64,000 bases of DNA, from assembly GCF_000321225.1 (NCBI RefSeq), contig NW_004451856.1:2615-66614 (forward strand). Reading direction: 5' to 3'. This stretch comes from Odobenus rosmarus divergens. Lineage: Eukaryota > Chordata > Mammalia > Carnivora > Odobenidae. Position 1 is the first letter of the stretch; each line of letters begins with the position of its first letter. This document shows, in pieces, positions 34,856 through 45,919 of this stretch. The position numbers and the translations under genes were made by a program. Below the pieces are notes generated by a model. It was not told where the DNA came from, did not search any database, and was given only the letters and a program-made list of their open reading frames with translations.

Positions 34856-36815
34856 CCTTCACCTCAATGTCACGGGCCACATGCTTCCAGGATCGCTGAC
34901 TCTCTTCTTCCCCAGAGCTGGTGAGAGTTTAGAGAGAAGTGTATGATCCCTTGTACTGGATGTGTTTGGGAGAGGTGAAAGGAGGATGGATTTGACATAC
35001 CGGATATCCACACACAGTATACAGCAAAGACAATAGTTTGTATTTATCCCATTCAGAAAGGATTTGCTGCTGCCTCCTGAGTTCTTAAAACAAAGCAAAC
35101 AAACAAAACTTTTGTGCTCAAAACTTTCTCTTTCCTAGGTCAACTTGCTTGCTAAGAACTGTGATCCTTCACAACCTCTATCTGATGGAGCGTTGTATTC
35201 AGGGGCAGAGAAAGGATGAAAAGGATTTTCTTTGCTGGAGATTTACCCAAGAGCCTCAGAATTGTATAGAAAAGAGGAGCTGGGATTTCAAGGAAGGCCA
35301 ATGGATTGCAGAAAGGCTTCTCGGAAATGAAGACTACCTGAGAAATTATTTCTTGCCTAAACTGTTCTTCATACTGTGCTACCCGATCTGAGACCCCTAA
35401 ACCAAGCTGTTGTGGCATCCTAGACAGAAATGACCACTGAATCTGAAAACCATGGATGTGGCCTTAGGAAGGTATCTCACCAGACCCATGCGTCCTATGA
35501 GCCCCGTGTCTCTGTTACAGATGCGAGAAAAACAAAGCCATTCTTAGGCTCTATAAGCATCTGGTTCCCTCTGATGTAGACCAGTCCCCACACTTCCTGA
35601 GGAGCAGGTTGTTTTCCCTGGTCAGACATGGATGAGTCTTAGGTGATAAGTCAATTGGGCTGGAAGGGGACAACATTTTCAAAGCTTCCTAATATTTTGC
35701 TTTGGGCTAATTAGTAGCCCTAGGACTGCCCCCCTCTTCTCTCAAGTAAGACACCTGGAAATGCAGAAATAGATTAGGAAGGAATTTACAAGTTGCCAGG
35801 GAGCTAAGACTAAGTTCTTTAAACACAAAATGTAAGCATTTCAAAAGAAAATATGTGAGGATTATCTTGTTGCTAATTTCCTGTTAACAATGTGAGGTGA
35901 TATTAAAACACCATTAAAGGCATGGGAACTGGGCAAATTCTCTCTCAAGAGTTTGTCTGAACCTGAAAGACTATTTTCATAGTTACACCGAAAGATGTGT
36001 GAACCCAGACTGTCTGTAGCTTGCATATCTTAATTAAACCCCTGAAATTTAAGTACAAAGACAGTAATAGAAAATATTGAAAAATGGAGGGTATTAATTG
36101 AAAATGCTAAGGAGGAAGAAACCAGAGGATAAGGCTTGCAAATAAAAGTCAGAAATAGGAGTGAAAAGAACAATCATGACATTTTGATTCATCTTCCACT
36201 GTATCATTCAGTGATTATAATTTGGCCACCCATGTCGTGAAAGTCTCCACAAGGAGCTTTTATAGAAAATAAAGATGGGGAAACAATGAAGTAATCCTGA
36301 TTACTCGCTTTTATAATTTAAGATTGTTCCCCAAAGTGTGTTATTGAATGTTCTGTCCAGCAAAATTTCCTATGACTCAAACTATGGGATTATTACCACT
36401 TCCTCTGGGAAACTCTTTGCAGAATAATAGCTTTTATTATTAGGAATGCTTTTTTGAAGGTCAGCCAAATTTTCTCATTGTTCAACTGAATCTAAGATTT
36501 TGACTATAATTTTCCTGACCACCCCCAAACAAGTGCTTTCTTTCAATACATATGGGTAATACTTCAAGATTTATCTAGCACTTGAAAAGCATAGCTTCCA
36601 AAGAATTTTGGTGGAATGAATGTTTCTAGATAAATGGCTGGATCAAGAGATAAATCATTCTCTAGTCTACACCTTTGATTCCTCAATCTGCTTTCTGAAG
36701 GTCTTTGGTAGGGACGGTTATTTCTGGGGTAAAGGAGGTGAGAAAAGGCACCTCCATGCCTGCCCACTGTGCTTTAGCAGGGATCCCATTAGGGGACATG
36801 ATTTGGAACAATTAC
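34856..36815. other. Unique block with an orphan open frame
   Basis: About 2 kb without named repeats. An ORF-like segment at about 35140-35391 follows a pyrimidine tract ending in TTTCTCTTTCCTAG (a 3' splice-site look-alike) and ends at a stop. Its product is rich in Lys and Glu and unrecognised. No matching donor, promoter or second exon is evident. Confidence 0.35.
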
Positions 36816-37249
36816 GGTATATCAATTTTTTAGAGCTGTTGTAACACAGCCACAAATTGGGTGACATAAACAATAGAAATTTATTGTCTCATGGTTCTGG
36901 AGGCTAAAAGTCCAAGGTCAAGGTGTGGTCAGGGTTGCTTCCATCTGAGGGCTGTGAGAATGTGTTCCATGTTTCTCAGTTAGCTTTGGGTGGTTTGCAT
37001 TCTGTAGCCTCTGGATGCATCACTCCGTCTCTGCCTTCATCTTCACATGGCATTCTCATCATGTGCATGTCTGTGTCCATATTTCCCCCTTATAACGATA
37101 CCAGTCATACTGGATTAAAGGCCCACCCTATACTTCAGTATAATCTAATGGAGATCAACTAATTACATCTGCAACCTTATTTCCAAATAAGATCACATTC
37201 TGAGGTACTTCAACATGAATTTCAGGGGGGACACAGTTAAGTCATAACA
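36816..37249 (-). mobile_element. MaLR (MLT1-like) LTR, antisense, near complete
   Basis: Plus-strand order: TAGAGCTGTTGTAACACAGC, GAAATTTATTGTCTCATGGT, TCTGGAGGCTAAAAGTCCAA, CATCACTCCGTCTCTGCCTT, CATCTTCACATGGCATTCTC, CTAATTACATCTGCAACCTT, AAATAAGATCACATTCTGAG and GTCATAACA. This is the complement of an LTR starting TGTTATG. Confidence 0.8.
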
Positions 37250-37348
37250 GATAGGAATCATTCTTGATACCTCCTCCTTCTCTTCTCTTCCATGTCTAGT
37301 CACCAAAGAGTCTATTTTACCTTCTAATTATTTTTAGTATCCACTTAG

Positions 37349-37552
37349 TTTTTGTTTTGTTTTTAAACTTTTTATTTATTTATTTGAGAGAGCGTGCGAG
37401 AGAGAGCTCAAGCAGGGGGAGCGGCAGGCAGAGGGGAAGAAGCAGGTTCCCTGCTGAGTAAGGAGCCCGATGAGGGGTTTGTTCCCAGGACTCTGGGATC
37501 ATGACCTGAGTTGAAGGCAGATGCTTAACCAACTGAGCCACCCAGGCACCCC
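37349..37552 (-). mobile_element. SINEC inside L2, antisense
   Basis: T-rich start, TTTATTTATTTGAGAGAGCG, GGTTCCCTGCTGAGTAAGGA and an end GAGCCACCCAGGCACCCC. The likely target-site duplication is TATCCACTTAG (37338-37348) versus GGATCCACCTAC on the right. Confidence 0.94.
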
Positions 37553-38138
37553 TGGATCCACCTACTTTTACCTATCTGTGCTGTCACTTCTCTAGTCCAA
37601 GTTATCATATCTTGTCTTGATTACTTCAATAGTCCCTAATTTACCTCCCTGTTTCCAATTTTGCCATGTTCCAATCTACTGTGCACACTCTATTCAACAT
37701 GATATTTTTAAAAGATAAATTTTTTTGTGTCATTCATCTCTTGACTCTCTTGACGGATTTGTGTTGCTCCTACAAACCAGCTTCTACCACCTTCACCAGG
37801 CTCATTTCCTAACCTGAACCTGCTCATTCTGTATTTTCCAGTCATATTGGATCTCCTTTCAGCTTTTCCAATTAACTAAACCAAACCTCAATGTACCTCA
37901 GGGCCCTTGCACATGCTGCTCCCCTGCCTGGGATACTGGTCTCCTCTTCCTGACTTGGGCAACTCCTTCTTTACCCTTCCAGTTTCAGTTTAGATATCAC
38001 TTCCTTCGGGAAGAATTTTCTACTCCCCACAACAGGTTGAGTTGCCTTTATTTAATTTCATGGCACATTGCGAGCCACCTTTTTAGTACTTGCCAAAAAT
38101 TTTAAATTGATTTCCTAGTATTTGTTTAGTTAATCTCT

Positions 38139-38502
38139 TGCCATAGGTTAAATGTTTCTGTATCTCCAAATTCATATGTTGAAACCTAACCCTTGACGTG
38201 ATGGTTTTTGGAGATGGGGCCTTTGGGGTGATTAGGTCATGAGGGTAGAGCCCTCATGAATGAGATTAGTGCCCTCATAGAAGAGGTCCCCAAAAGGCTC
38301 CTTGCCCCATCAATCATATGAGGACATAGAGAGAAGATGACCATCTATGAACAAGGAATCAAGCTCTCCCCAGACACTAAACCTGCTAGCACCTTGATCT
38401 TGGACTTCCCAGGCTCCAGAACCGTGAGACATAAATTTCTGTTGTTTATAAGCTCCCTGGTCTCTGGTAGTTTTGTTAGAGGGGTCCCAGTGGACTAAGA
38501 CA
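38139..38502 (+). mobile_element. MaLR solo LTR (MLT1/MST type) inside L2, sense
   Basis: Starts TGCCATAGGTTAAATGTTTC and has CCAAATTCATATGTTGAAAC, GATGGGGCCTTTGGGGTGAT, GAGCCCTCATGAATGAGATT, CCTTGATCTTGGACTTCCCA and TGAGACATAAATTTCTGTTG. It ends GTGGACTAAGACA. Short TCTC flanks fit an ERVL-type target duplication but are too short to prove it. Confidence 0.85.
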
Positions 38503-38652
38503 CTCTCCCATTAGACTCTAAGCTCCTTGAGGGCAAGTACTGAGTCTGCTGTTTTTCACCACTGCACTCTCAAGGCTTACCGTTCAGCTTGGTATGGAGA
38601 AGGAACCAAAAAATTGTTGTTGACTTAGTGGATAAATGAATAGATGAATGAA

Positions 38653-38954
38653 GGCATTTTCCTTCCCCTTATGTATTTTAAATGGCCTATTACTGCTCTA
38701 CCTTTCACCTCAACAAACTACTAGTTTTACATTAAATACCTAGTATATTTCCTTTCAGCCACAAAATGGGTCATCACTAAATTGTCTTGTTAAGAAGTAA
38801 AGTGAAATCAGCATCAAGATTAGCACAGCATATACACAGATTGAACGGTTCTGTAACTGATTGCATATATGAATCCAAACCTCTCAATAGAGTAAATTCT
38901 TTAATATAGGCTGAGAGCATTACTGAGTTAATTAATTAGTTAATTTAGTCATTC
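38653..38954. other. Unique sequence, no gene seen
   Basis: About 300 bp. A stretch near 38818-38852 (TTAGCACAGCATATACACAG) faintly resembles U6 snRNA but does not extend. Confidence 0.4.
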
Positions 38955-39575
38955 ATCATCTATTTATTGATCCCTAGTTATATGTAAGCACTGTCCTAGG
39001 CATTAAAAACAGAGCTGTGATCAAGAAGGACTGACCCCAGCCCTCATGGAGCTTACATTCTACTGAGTATGACAAACAACAAATGGGAATAGAATAGAAT
39101 GTCAGGTAGTGATAAGTACTATAAAATATATAATGAAGCAGGGGAAGAGGCTAATAACTAAAGAGACACAGTGGGTGTTATTTTGGATAGCAGCCGTCAG
39201 AGAGTACCTCTCTGAGGAAGTGAGATCTTAATAGAATCCTAAATCTAACCAAGGAATATTTAATGGGGAGAAGAAGTAGACAAAGAGAATGTGTGAGGCA
39301 GGAAGGCTCGAAGCAGCAAGGATCCCATATGGCTGGGCAGAAGAAAGGGAAGTGGTAAAAGATGAGATGCAAGTGGAGGGCCAACTAACAGACCTCGTAG
39401 TCCAGCTTAATGTCTAAGTTTTATTCTAAATGTGACGAGAAGCCAGTGAAATTTTGAAGAAGGTACCAGTCTGTTTTTAGGTTATTCTGACTGCCATGTG
39501 GCAGAGACTGGCAGGGAGCAAGAGTGCAGCAAGCCCCAGCTGGTTAAAGGTCTCTTGCAGGTAAATATGTGAGAG
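38955..39575 (-). mobile_element. L2 LINE 3' part, antisense
   Basis: Complement of the L2 3' region: CATCTATTTATTGATCCCTA, GCACTGTCCTAGGCATTAAA, CCCTCATGGAGCTTACATTC, CAGGTAGTGATAAGTACTAT, CCTCTCTGAGGAAGTGAGAT, GCCAGTGAAATTTTGAAGAA and TCTGACTGCCATGTGGCAGA. Confidence 0.8.
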
Positions 39576-39596
39576 GTGATCGTGGCTGTCAATCTT

Positions 39597-39779
39597 TTTT
39601 TTTTTTTAAGATTTTATTTATTTATTCATGAGAGACAGAGAGAGAGAGAGAGAGAGGGAGAGGGAGAAGCAGGCTCCCAAGGAGCAGGGAGCCGGATGCG
39701 GGACTCGATCCCAGGACCCTGGGATCATGACCTGAGCCAAAGGCAGACGCTTAACCATCTGAGCCACCCAGGCGCCCCC
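39597..39779 (-). mobile_element. SINEC with perfect 16-bp TSD, antisense
   Basis: TTTTTAAGATTTTATTTATT, GAGAGACAGAGAGAGAGAGA and an end GAGCCACCCAGGCGCCCC. The duplication CGTGGCTGTCAATCTT lies at 39581-39596 and 39780-39795 without mismatch. A further GGCTGTCAATC occurs at 39802-39812, so the target site already carried a short repeat. Confidence 0.97.
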
Positions 39780-39795
39780 CGTGGCTGTCAATCTT

Positions 39796-41849
39796 GTTGT
39801 AGGCTGTCAATCAGGAACCCCAGGGCTAATCCTTCTCAACAAGCTCTGCTCTCCTGCCTCATCTAAGTTTCACCCCACAAATGCTACAGATACTGCTGTG
39901 TGAATCCAGACCCAGGATGCTGTAAGTTATCCCCTCCACAGCCTCCGGCCTTTTCAAATGACTCAGCTCAGTATCTCACTCACCACATCCCTGTTCCTTC
40001 CCCCCTACACGTCCCACAGCCCAGTAGAGCAGTCCCCACACCCACATCCACAGTAAACTAGGTCTGCACTATCTCATCAGTCTGTGTGTGTAGGACTACA
40101 TGTTCCCAGGTAAGGCCCCTGGGATGCCTGGGACTTGTACTGGGTATTGGCAATATGGACACCACCAGACCAGGAAGAAGAAGGCTCGATAATCTGTTTT
40201 GTTGTGAGCTCCCATGGGGTGAGACGGGGAGGGGAAAGGCATTGATAGGGAATTGTAAACTCATGGTAAACTCAGTCTAAGAAAGTGGCAGCTCCCTAAA
40301 TGTTTGTTTAATGGGTAAATTAAGACATGACGGAATGTGTTTAGGGTTATAATTCAGGAGTTCATTGTGAAATAGGACAGAGTCTGAGAGAGGAGAGACA
40401 TGTGTGGATTGCTCCCCACACCTATACCAGTATATGTGTGTTTCAAATGACAAGAATTTGATCATTCATCATCAACACACTTCCCTTCATACCTTAAAAT
40501 TTATAAACAATGGAAAGAAACCATCTTTAACTGGAAGATCTTTGAAAGAACAGAGAAAGAAAATTAGAGCTATGGTGACAGACAGGGATAGCTCAGTGGA
40601 GAGCACTAACCCCGCCTTACTCCCACCCAACCATCAAGGCAGAAGAGTTTATTGCTGAGAGTCATCATATAACCTGTTTTTGACTGATCCCTAGAGAAAG
40701 GTGCAGAATGACCTGTGGCCCCTCAGAAAAGATGGGGACCTCTGACAAGTCTCTGATTCTCGCTGATATGGCTTCCTCACCTGTATCTACCTCAAAGGAT
40801 TATTGGGCCAGTCAATGGACACAGTGTAAACTGAGGTAACTGGGTTGTTTAACAAGAGGCAGAGGAAGTGGGGTGAAAGCCTAAAGCACCTCCAGGAGGA
40901 CCCGAGGCAGGAACTGGGTGGGGATCAGCACAGCTGCATAGAACAGGGAAGTCCCCCAGGGCAGGGGAGGTGATACAACTTCCAGTTGGAAAGACCCACA
41001 AAAAAATGGATTATTTCCAGATTTTGCTACTCATAAATTAAAAGAAACAAACAAATAATTAGGGCAAAGTATTGCAATCCTGCAAAACTCTAGTTTTCTT
41101 TAAAGAACAAATAAATACCTCCTATGTTCCAAATATTGGCTATCACTTCCCAATAACATGCCTGAGACACAGATCTTTAATGGGCATAGCCATTGTCCCT
41201 GTTGGCAAGGCTGTTGAATTTAAAAACTTTATTTTTTTTTCTTTAAATTTAGACTGTACTATTTTCTGATTTACCAAAAGTTACATTCAGAACTTTTGTC
41301 TACTTCCCAAGAGGGTATCTCAGGAGTCAGCAGCTGTATAAACACACAGTTCACTTAAGTGACATTGGGGATTGATAATATGTGCTACACATGCATTTTA
41401 ATCTTGTTTAAAAAAAAGCAGAAGCAGAAGTATAAAGAATTATGATGAGCCACACACTGCAGGGAAAACAGTGACCCAACATGTCAAAAATGAGGTCCTC
41501 TTGCATAACCATGCATCAGCGGCCCCAATGGGAGGAGAGCATTTCAAAGATAGGGATGGGAGAGAGCCCACTGTTATCATTTCACATAAAGGACAGTGGT
41601 AATGGACCATTAGAAAAGTAAAAATTACTGTCCCATTGTTCCTTTATGCAGACACGAACCATTTATTACAATTGTTAACCAGCCCACTGCCAGCCTGCTC
41701 AGCAGAGCCAAGGGAGAATGAGCCTTAGACCCCCAGGCATTCATTTGAATAAACTCCGTCCTGTGGCTGATCTAGGCAAACTTGCTCACCACACATTTTG
41801 CACTAACCCTACTCTCTTGAAAACAGCTTCTCCTTAAACCCCCACTTCT
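39796..41849. other. Unique block, no supported gene
   Basis: About 2 kb without named repeats beyond short T- and A-runs (41231-41240, 41410-41418). The opposing frames at 40058-40280 overlap each other and match nothing. Confidence 0.4.
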
Positions 41850-42020
41850 TCATCCTTTGGAGGCTTCACACTTTTTAGCCTTCCTCTCTTGACTGAAGGT
41901 TCTTAAGGGCAAGGACCACCCCACTACTGCCTTCGTATTCCAACATGTAGCATGGTGTTGTTACACAGTGGATGCTCTTTCCCAGAAATAAGTTCTCCCT
42001 AAATGCTTCATTGAATAAGA
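41850..42020 (+). mobile_element. L2 LINE 3' end
   Basis: L2-like 3' end: GACTGAAGGTTCTTAAGGGC, AAGGACCACCCCACTACTGC, TTCCAACATGTAGCATGGTG, GATGCTCTTTCC and GCTTCATTGAATAAG. It is diverged. Confidence 0.6.
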
Positions 42021-42188
42021 GGCCCTATAATACAATAATGTCCTGTGCTGAATTCTTGCTGTCAAGTTGCCAAAGATAAAACAAAATTAGAATACCCAGC
42101 ATTGGCAGTATTGGCGGGATTTTACTTTAGTATTGCCTGTCCACAAAGCAGTTTAGAAATAATATCAAAAGCTTTAAAATTAGCATTC

Positions 42189-42864
42189 TTTTTTTTTTTT
42201 CAAGCAAGAGAATTTAAAAAAAGGGGGGTGGGGGGCAAGAGAACCAAAGAACACACGTGGGGTGAAATGACAGTCCCGGATGGCTAGGTGCCCATGGCTG
42301 GCTCGGGGTGGAGGCGGCTCACACGCCTACGTGCACAGAGGCCCGCGCTGCCAAGCCAGTCCCGCGCCCCGCCCCCCGACCCCCCACCCCCGGCCCCACG
42401 ACAGTGGGACGACTAGGCACCTGCCCCAGAGGGAGCGCTAGGCCTCGCTTACCGTCTGGACTCGGCTTCTCAGGCACTCCGCCCGCAGCGCTGACCGGAA
42501 GGGCTTGCTGGGACCAGGAAACGCCGCCACCGCTTGATCTCGCCACCTGCGGGAAGACCTGGAGGCCTCCAGAGGGCCAGGAGTCGGCAGCCGGGGGCCC
42601 TGCGGCCCTCCCCGCCTGAGGGAGCGCCCCTGGCAACATGGCCAGGAGGTAGGCGAGGGCCAGCCGCAGTCACAGGACCCCGCCATGCAGGGAGGCGCAG
42701 GGCAGGAGGGTGGGGTCAGGTCAGGTCCGCGATGCGCAGCTCCCCCATCCCCCACTCTCCACACATCCGTCCAGTGGTAGAGTGCCCAAGAGGGGTCCCA
42801 TTCCCATGAAGGGGCACCCCTCCTCTGGCTTGGCTTGGGCCCACCCAGGGAGAGTAGATCACCA
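42189..42864 (-). mobile_element. GC/CpG-rich block, probable retroposed insertion (minus strand)
   Basis: On the minus strand this block ends in a 12-A run (plus-strand T-run 42189-42200). It is flanked by imperfect direct repeats TTAAAATTAGCATTCTT (42174-42190) and TTAAAAGTTAGCATATTCTT (42865-42884), and it interrupts an L1 that resumes on the far side. Poly-A plus target-site duplication fits LINE-mediated retroposition. About 42250-42780 is strongly GC-rich, with roughly 40 CpGs by hand count, so it also meets the usual CpG-island look. A 146-codon minus frame (42438-42878) and 103-106-codon frames on both strands are expected from GC-rich sequence and match no protein I know. The source transcript is unidentified. 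Confidence 0.6.
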
Positions 42865-43171
42865 TTAAAAGTTAGCATATTCTTAAACTAGGAATTCTAA
42901 TTAAAACTTATCCTCAGGAATAGGATGTCATCGATTTGTTCTAATACTTACCTGCAAAGAAATTCAATGCAGCATTGCTCATCTTATTAGAAAATTGAAA
43001 ACTAAACAAAATGTCCAATGTTGGGGGATTTGTAAAAAACTTAGGTCTTTGCGAAGGAATACTATACAGATATTTAAAATGATGTAAAGGGAGAAGATTT
43101 CTGTATGTGGAGAGAAATAAGAAAAGCAAATTATAAAACATAAAATGTCCCAAGTTTCCTTTTTAGAAAAA

Positions 43172-43198
43172 AATTTATATATATATATATAATATATG
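43172..43198. repeat. (TA)n microsatellite
   Basis: A short TATATATATA tract following an A-run, within the L1 3' part. Confidence 0.9.
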
Positions 43199-43340
43199 GG
43201 AAGTGAGGACTATGCTCATGCATAATGGTACTTATTTGTGAGTAATAAGAATATGAGGTTTTTTCGCTTTTTGTTCATCACTATCTTACATTACCTTATG
43301 ATTACTCTAAAATGAATACATATTATTTATGCAGTAAGGA

Positions 43341-43856
43341 AACACATGTTTTTATTTATTTGTTTAGTTTGTTATAAGAGGACCTGCATGAATACCTCCC
43401 GACTGGTAGACTTTCAGACACTAACATCAGTCCAGACAAACATTTAGGTCTCTGAAGTCTATCCAGATAGGCACTGCCTTCTCTAATTGCTCAAAGGGCA
43501 CTGTTTTGATTCTGAGATACCACACCCTGCAGAATAACCTGGTTTCCTAGCTTCTTATAACTATAAGCATCAGAAGGCAAATGATGTGGAAAAACCGGAC
43601 CTTGCTGCTAAAAGGTATAAACTTAAATAAAAGTTGCTCTGACTCAAGGTTTAGTTTTGTAGCCTGTTATACAGCAATACCGTTAAATTATACTTTTTCA
43701 TTCACTCTTTGTTGGGAGATTGTCCTATCCAAGAATTTTTCTAAGCTTCTAAATAGCCTTAATGGATTAACATTCCCAAGTCAAAGGAAAGTTTACTCTT
43801 TGGTACATTGGCTACTTTGTGCTCCAGGAACAAAGCCAAGGTCAAGGGAGATGCTA
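43341..43856. other. Unique sequence, no gene seen
   Basis: About 500 bp. A forward frame (43581-43946) runs into the microsatellite and matches nothing. Confidence 0.4.
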
Positions 43857-43862
43857 TGCGCG

Positions 43863-43898
<36 letters not shown>

Positions 43899-43899
43899 G
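43857..43899. repeat. Compound (CG)n(CA)n microsatellite
   Basis: TGCGCGCGCGCGCGC followed directly by about fourteen CA units. The tract is strictly alternating purine-pyrimidine, the sequence type most prone to form Z-DNA. Confidence 0.97.
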
Positions 43900-44589
43900 A
43901 TGTGTATCTATTGCTGTATGTGTCTATATACTATATATCTATATAAATACAGATACTGAGAGAACAGAAAGTCAGTGTTCTCTGTTAATAAGCATCTTGT
44001 ATTGGACACAGGAATCTACTCTTTGGTGAGTATTATAAAGTACTTCTTTTTTTCTTTAGCTAATTTTGCTTTGCAAATTCAGACATCTTTAGAGTATTCT
44101 TCTGTTTATCACTGAGAATAGCATTAAAGGGTGTATAGTAGGCATGAAAGAAATACTTGTAGTTGACTGAGCATGTATATCTGATTGAATCATAAAGAAG
44201 TCAGTGATAAAAAATGAGATTTTGAAATAGGTTGTGAATATTTTAGATGAGGACAAATGAATTTGAAATCTTTGCAAATAGCTTTTTTACTGATCCCCCT
44301 ACTGACTCTAAGTGCTCTGTTACCTAGTGGAGAACGAACATTTTTTTGTCAAAGCATTTAATCATATTTTTCTCTGCATATCTATGAGCAGTCTGCCCTT
44401 TTAGACTTTTGCCTATATATTTTGCCTATATATTTACTGTAAGTAACAATGCTTCACACATCACTGCTTTGTTGAGTTATAGTCTTCCATATTGTCCTGA
44501 ATTGTTTTCAGGTAATAAATTAGGTTCTCTGGCATGTGCAGTAATATAAAGCATAATCCAACCTACCTGAAGAAGACACTCTGCGTCTG
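43900..44589. other. Unique AT-rich sequence
   Basis: About 690 bp. It contains TA-rich alternation just after the microsatellite (43922-43950) and a small tandem TTTTGCCTATATAT pair near 44408-44434. No gene. Confidence 0.4.
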
Positions 44590-44745
44590 AGGCCTTGGAA
44601 TCTAGTTCTGACTTCAGCAGTGCCTGGCAGTGTGATCCTGACCAAGGCTCATGGATTTTCTGTCTCTATTTTCACCCGTGTAAGGCCAGGAAGTTGTCAC
44701 TAGATGAAAGGCTCTTTCCAGCTTTAATAGTGTTTGCAGTGAAAT
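44590..44745 (+). mobile_element. MIR SINE, diverged
   Basis: GAGGCCTTGGAATCTAGTTC, GGCAGTGTGATCCTGACCAA, GTCTCTATTTTCACCCGTGT and AGGAAGTTGTCACTAGATGA fit MIR order. Confidence 0.55.
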
Positions 44746-45919
44746 TATATGGAAACTGTCATTTGGAATAATTTATCACTGCTTTTCAAAGATTTAGGGT
44801 ATAGATCAAGGCCTAGAGTGAGAGCAATCTTCTGATGCAGGAAAAGTCACTTGGCGTAAAATGCACTTGCCTGTTCTGCCTCCTGGAGGCCAAGACGCAG
44901 AACTAATGCAGCTTCTGCAGCAGAACATGTGGTTTAAATGCATAAACTAAAACACAGGGGCTTTGAAACTTTCCACAAATCACAATTGATCAAACCACCT
45001 ACGTGGAATGGTAGGTTTTCTCTGGGTAGTTTTTTTTCTCCCTTCTTTCTTTCTGAAAGTTGTAAATTCAAGTTGGCCTGTGCTGTTTATGTTCAGCCTG
45101 GGAAGTTCTCCAATGACTCAGCCCCTGGCAATGTATCTCCTATGTGCAACTTTTGCAGAAACTAACAAATCAGCGGTTGACATACACTTTTATTCCTCTG
45201 GGTTGTGCACTCAGCAACCTCCACAACCCTTGGGTCTATCTTAAAGACGTTGATCTTAGAGAAGGGATCCCTTTTAATTCAAATAGGTATCAATTTGATG
45301 CTTTTATGTAGGTGAGGAAAACTATGCTTGTTATATTTGGAGGTTTTCAATATGTGGCAGGGCAATGTTCTTTTCTTTAAAAGGCACTGTCATAGTTCTG
45401 TCTGTTTTATCACAGTCCCTAGAGAGGGGCAGCTGTCTTCACTATGTGTGCTTTAGCAGATGCCAAACCCAAGTAAGAGATCTCTCATTATATTATTAGA
45501 GAATTAGCGCACATAATGCTCCAAATCTGCTAACTTGAACAAAGAATATAATATTAAGTTCTTTGAGGATTCCTTCAAAAGTAGTTCCCCAACTCCTTCT
45601 GGAAAGCAGTGGATAAAACTAAGGTATTTTAAAATAATATTTTACACTTATAAGACATGATTTTCAAATGTTACAGTGAAAAATATTACAGAATTAATCT
45701 CCATGTCAGTTTGAAGAGAGGAAGAATGTATTGACATCATTATCTTATAAAGGTCAAAGAGAGGTTATAGAACTTGTCTAGCAAGTTACTGCAGGTTTGA
45801 AGTAGATCAGGAAAAAGACCAAGTCCTGCTGGTTGTAGTGGTTATTATTATTCTTCTATCAGATGTTTTATTTCTATGTCACTTGCCCATTCATCAACCT
45901 ATCCCTCTAGTAACCAACG
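44746..45919. other. Unique block, no supported gene
   Basis: About 1.2 kb without a named repeat. Two overlapping forward frames (44938-45165, 45008-45244) disagree and match no family. Confidence 0.4.

Larger units (their letters stand above)
37250..38652 (+). mobile_element. L2 LINE, split by a SINEC and a MaLR LTR
   Basis: L2 text runs through CATTCTTGATACCTCCTCCT, GTCACCAAAGAGTCTATTTT, then (after the SINEC) CTTGATTACTTCAATAGTCC, CCTCAGGGCCCTTGCACATG and CTGCTCCCCTGCCTGGGATA. After the LTR it resumes at CATTAGACTCTAAGCTCCTT, GAGGGCAAGTACTGAGTCTG and the terminal GATAAATGAATAGATGAATG. The continuity across both insertions fixes their relative order. Confidence 0.8.
42060..43340 (+). mobile_element. 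Old L1 3' part, split by a GC-rich insertion
   Basis: Left part (to about 42190): CAGTTTAGAAATAATATCAA, AAGCTTTAAAATTAGCATTC. This resembles the L1M segment '...CAATTTGGCAATATCTATCAAAATTAAAAATGCACATACC'. Right part (from about 42865): ACTAGGAATTCTAATTAAAA, CTTATCCTCAGGAATAGGAT, CAATGCAGCATTGCTCATCT, ACAAAATGTCCAATGTTGGG, GGAATACTATACAGATATTT. That is the continuation of the same L1M 3' region. The interval 42189-42864 is foreign to it. Confidence 0.7.

Noticed and set aside
38818..38860. Resemblance to U6 snRNA
   Set aside because: Only a short, gapped similarity. It lacks the rest of U6 and a terminal T-run or promoter.
42319..42878. Long GC-rich open frames on both strands (up to 146 codons)
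   Set aside because: GC-rich sequence has few stop codons in any frame. Several overlapping frames are open at once and none resembles a known protein.
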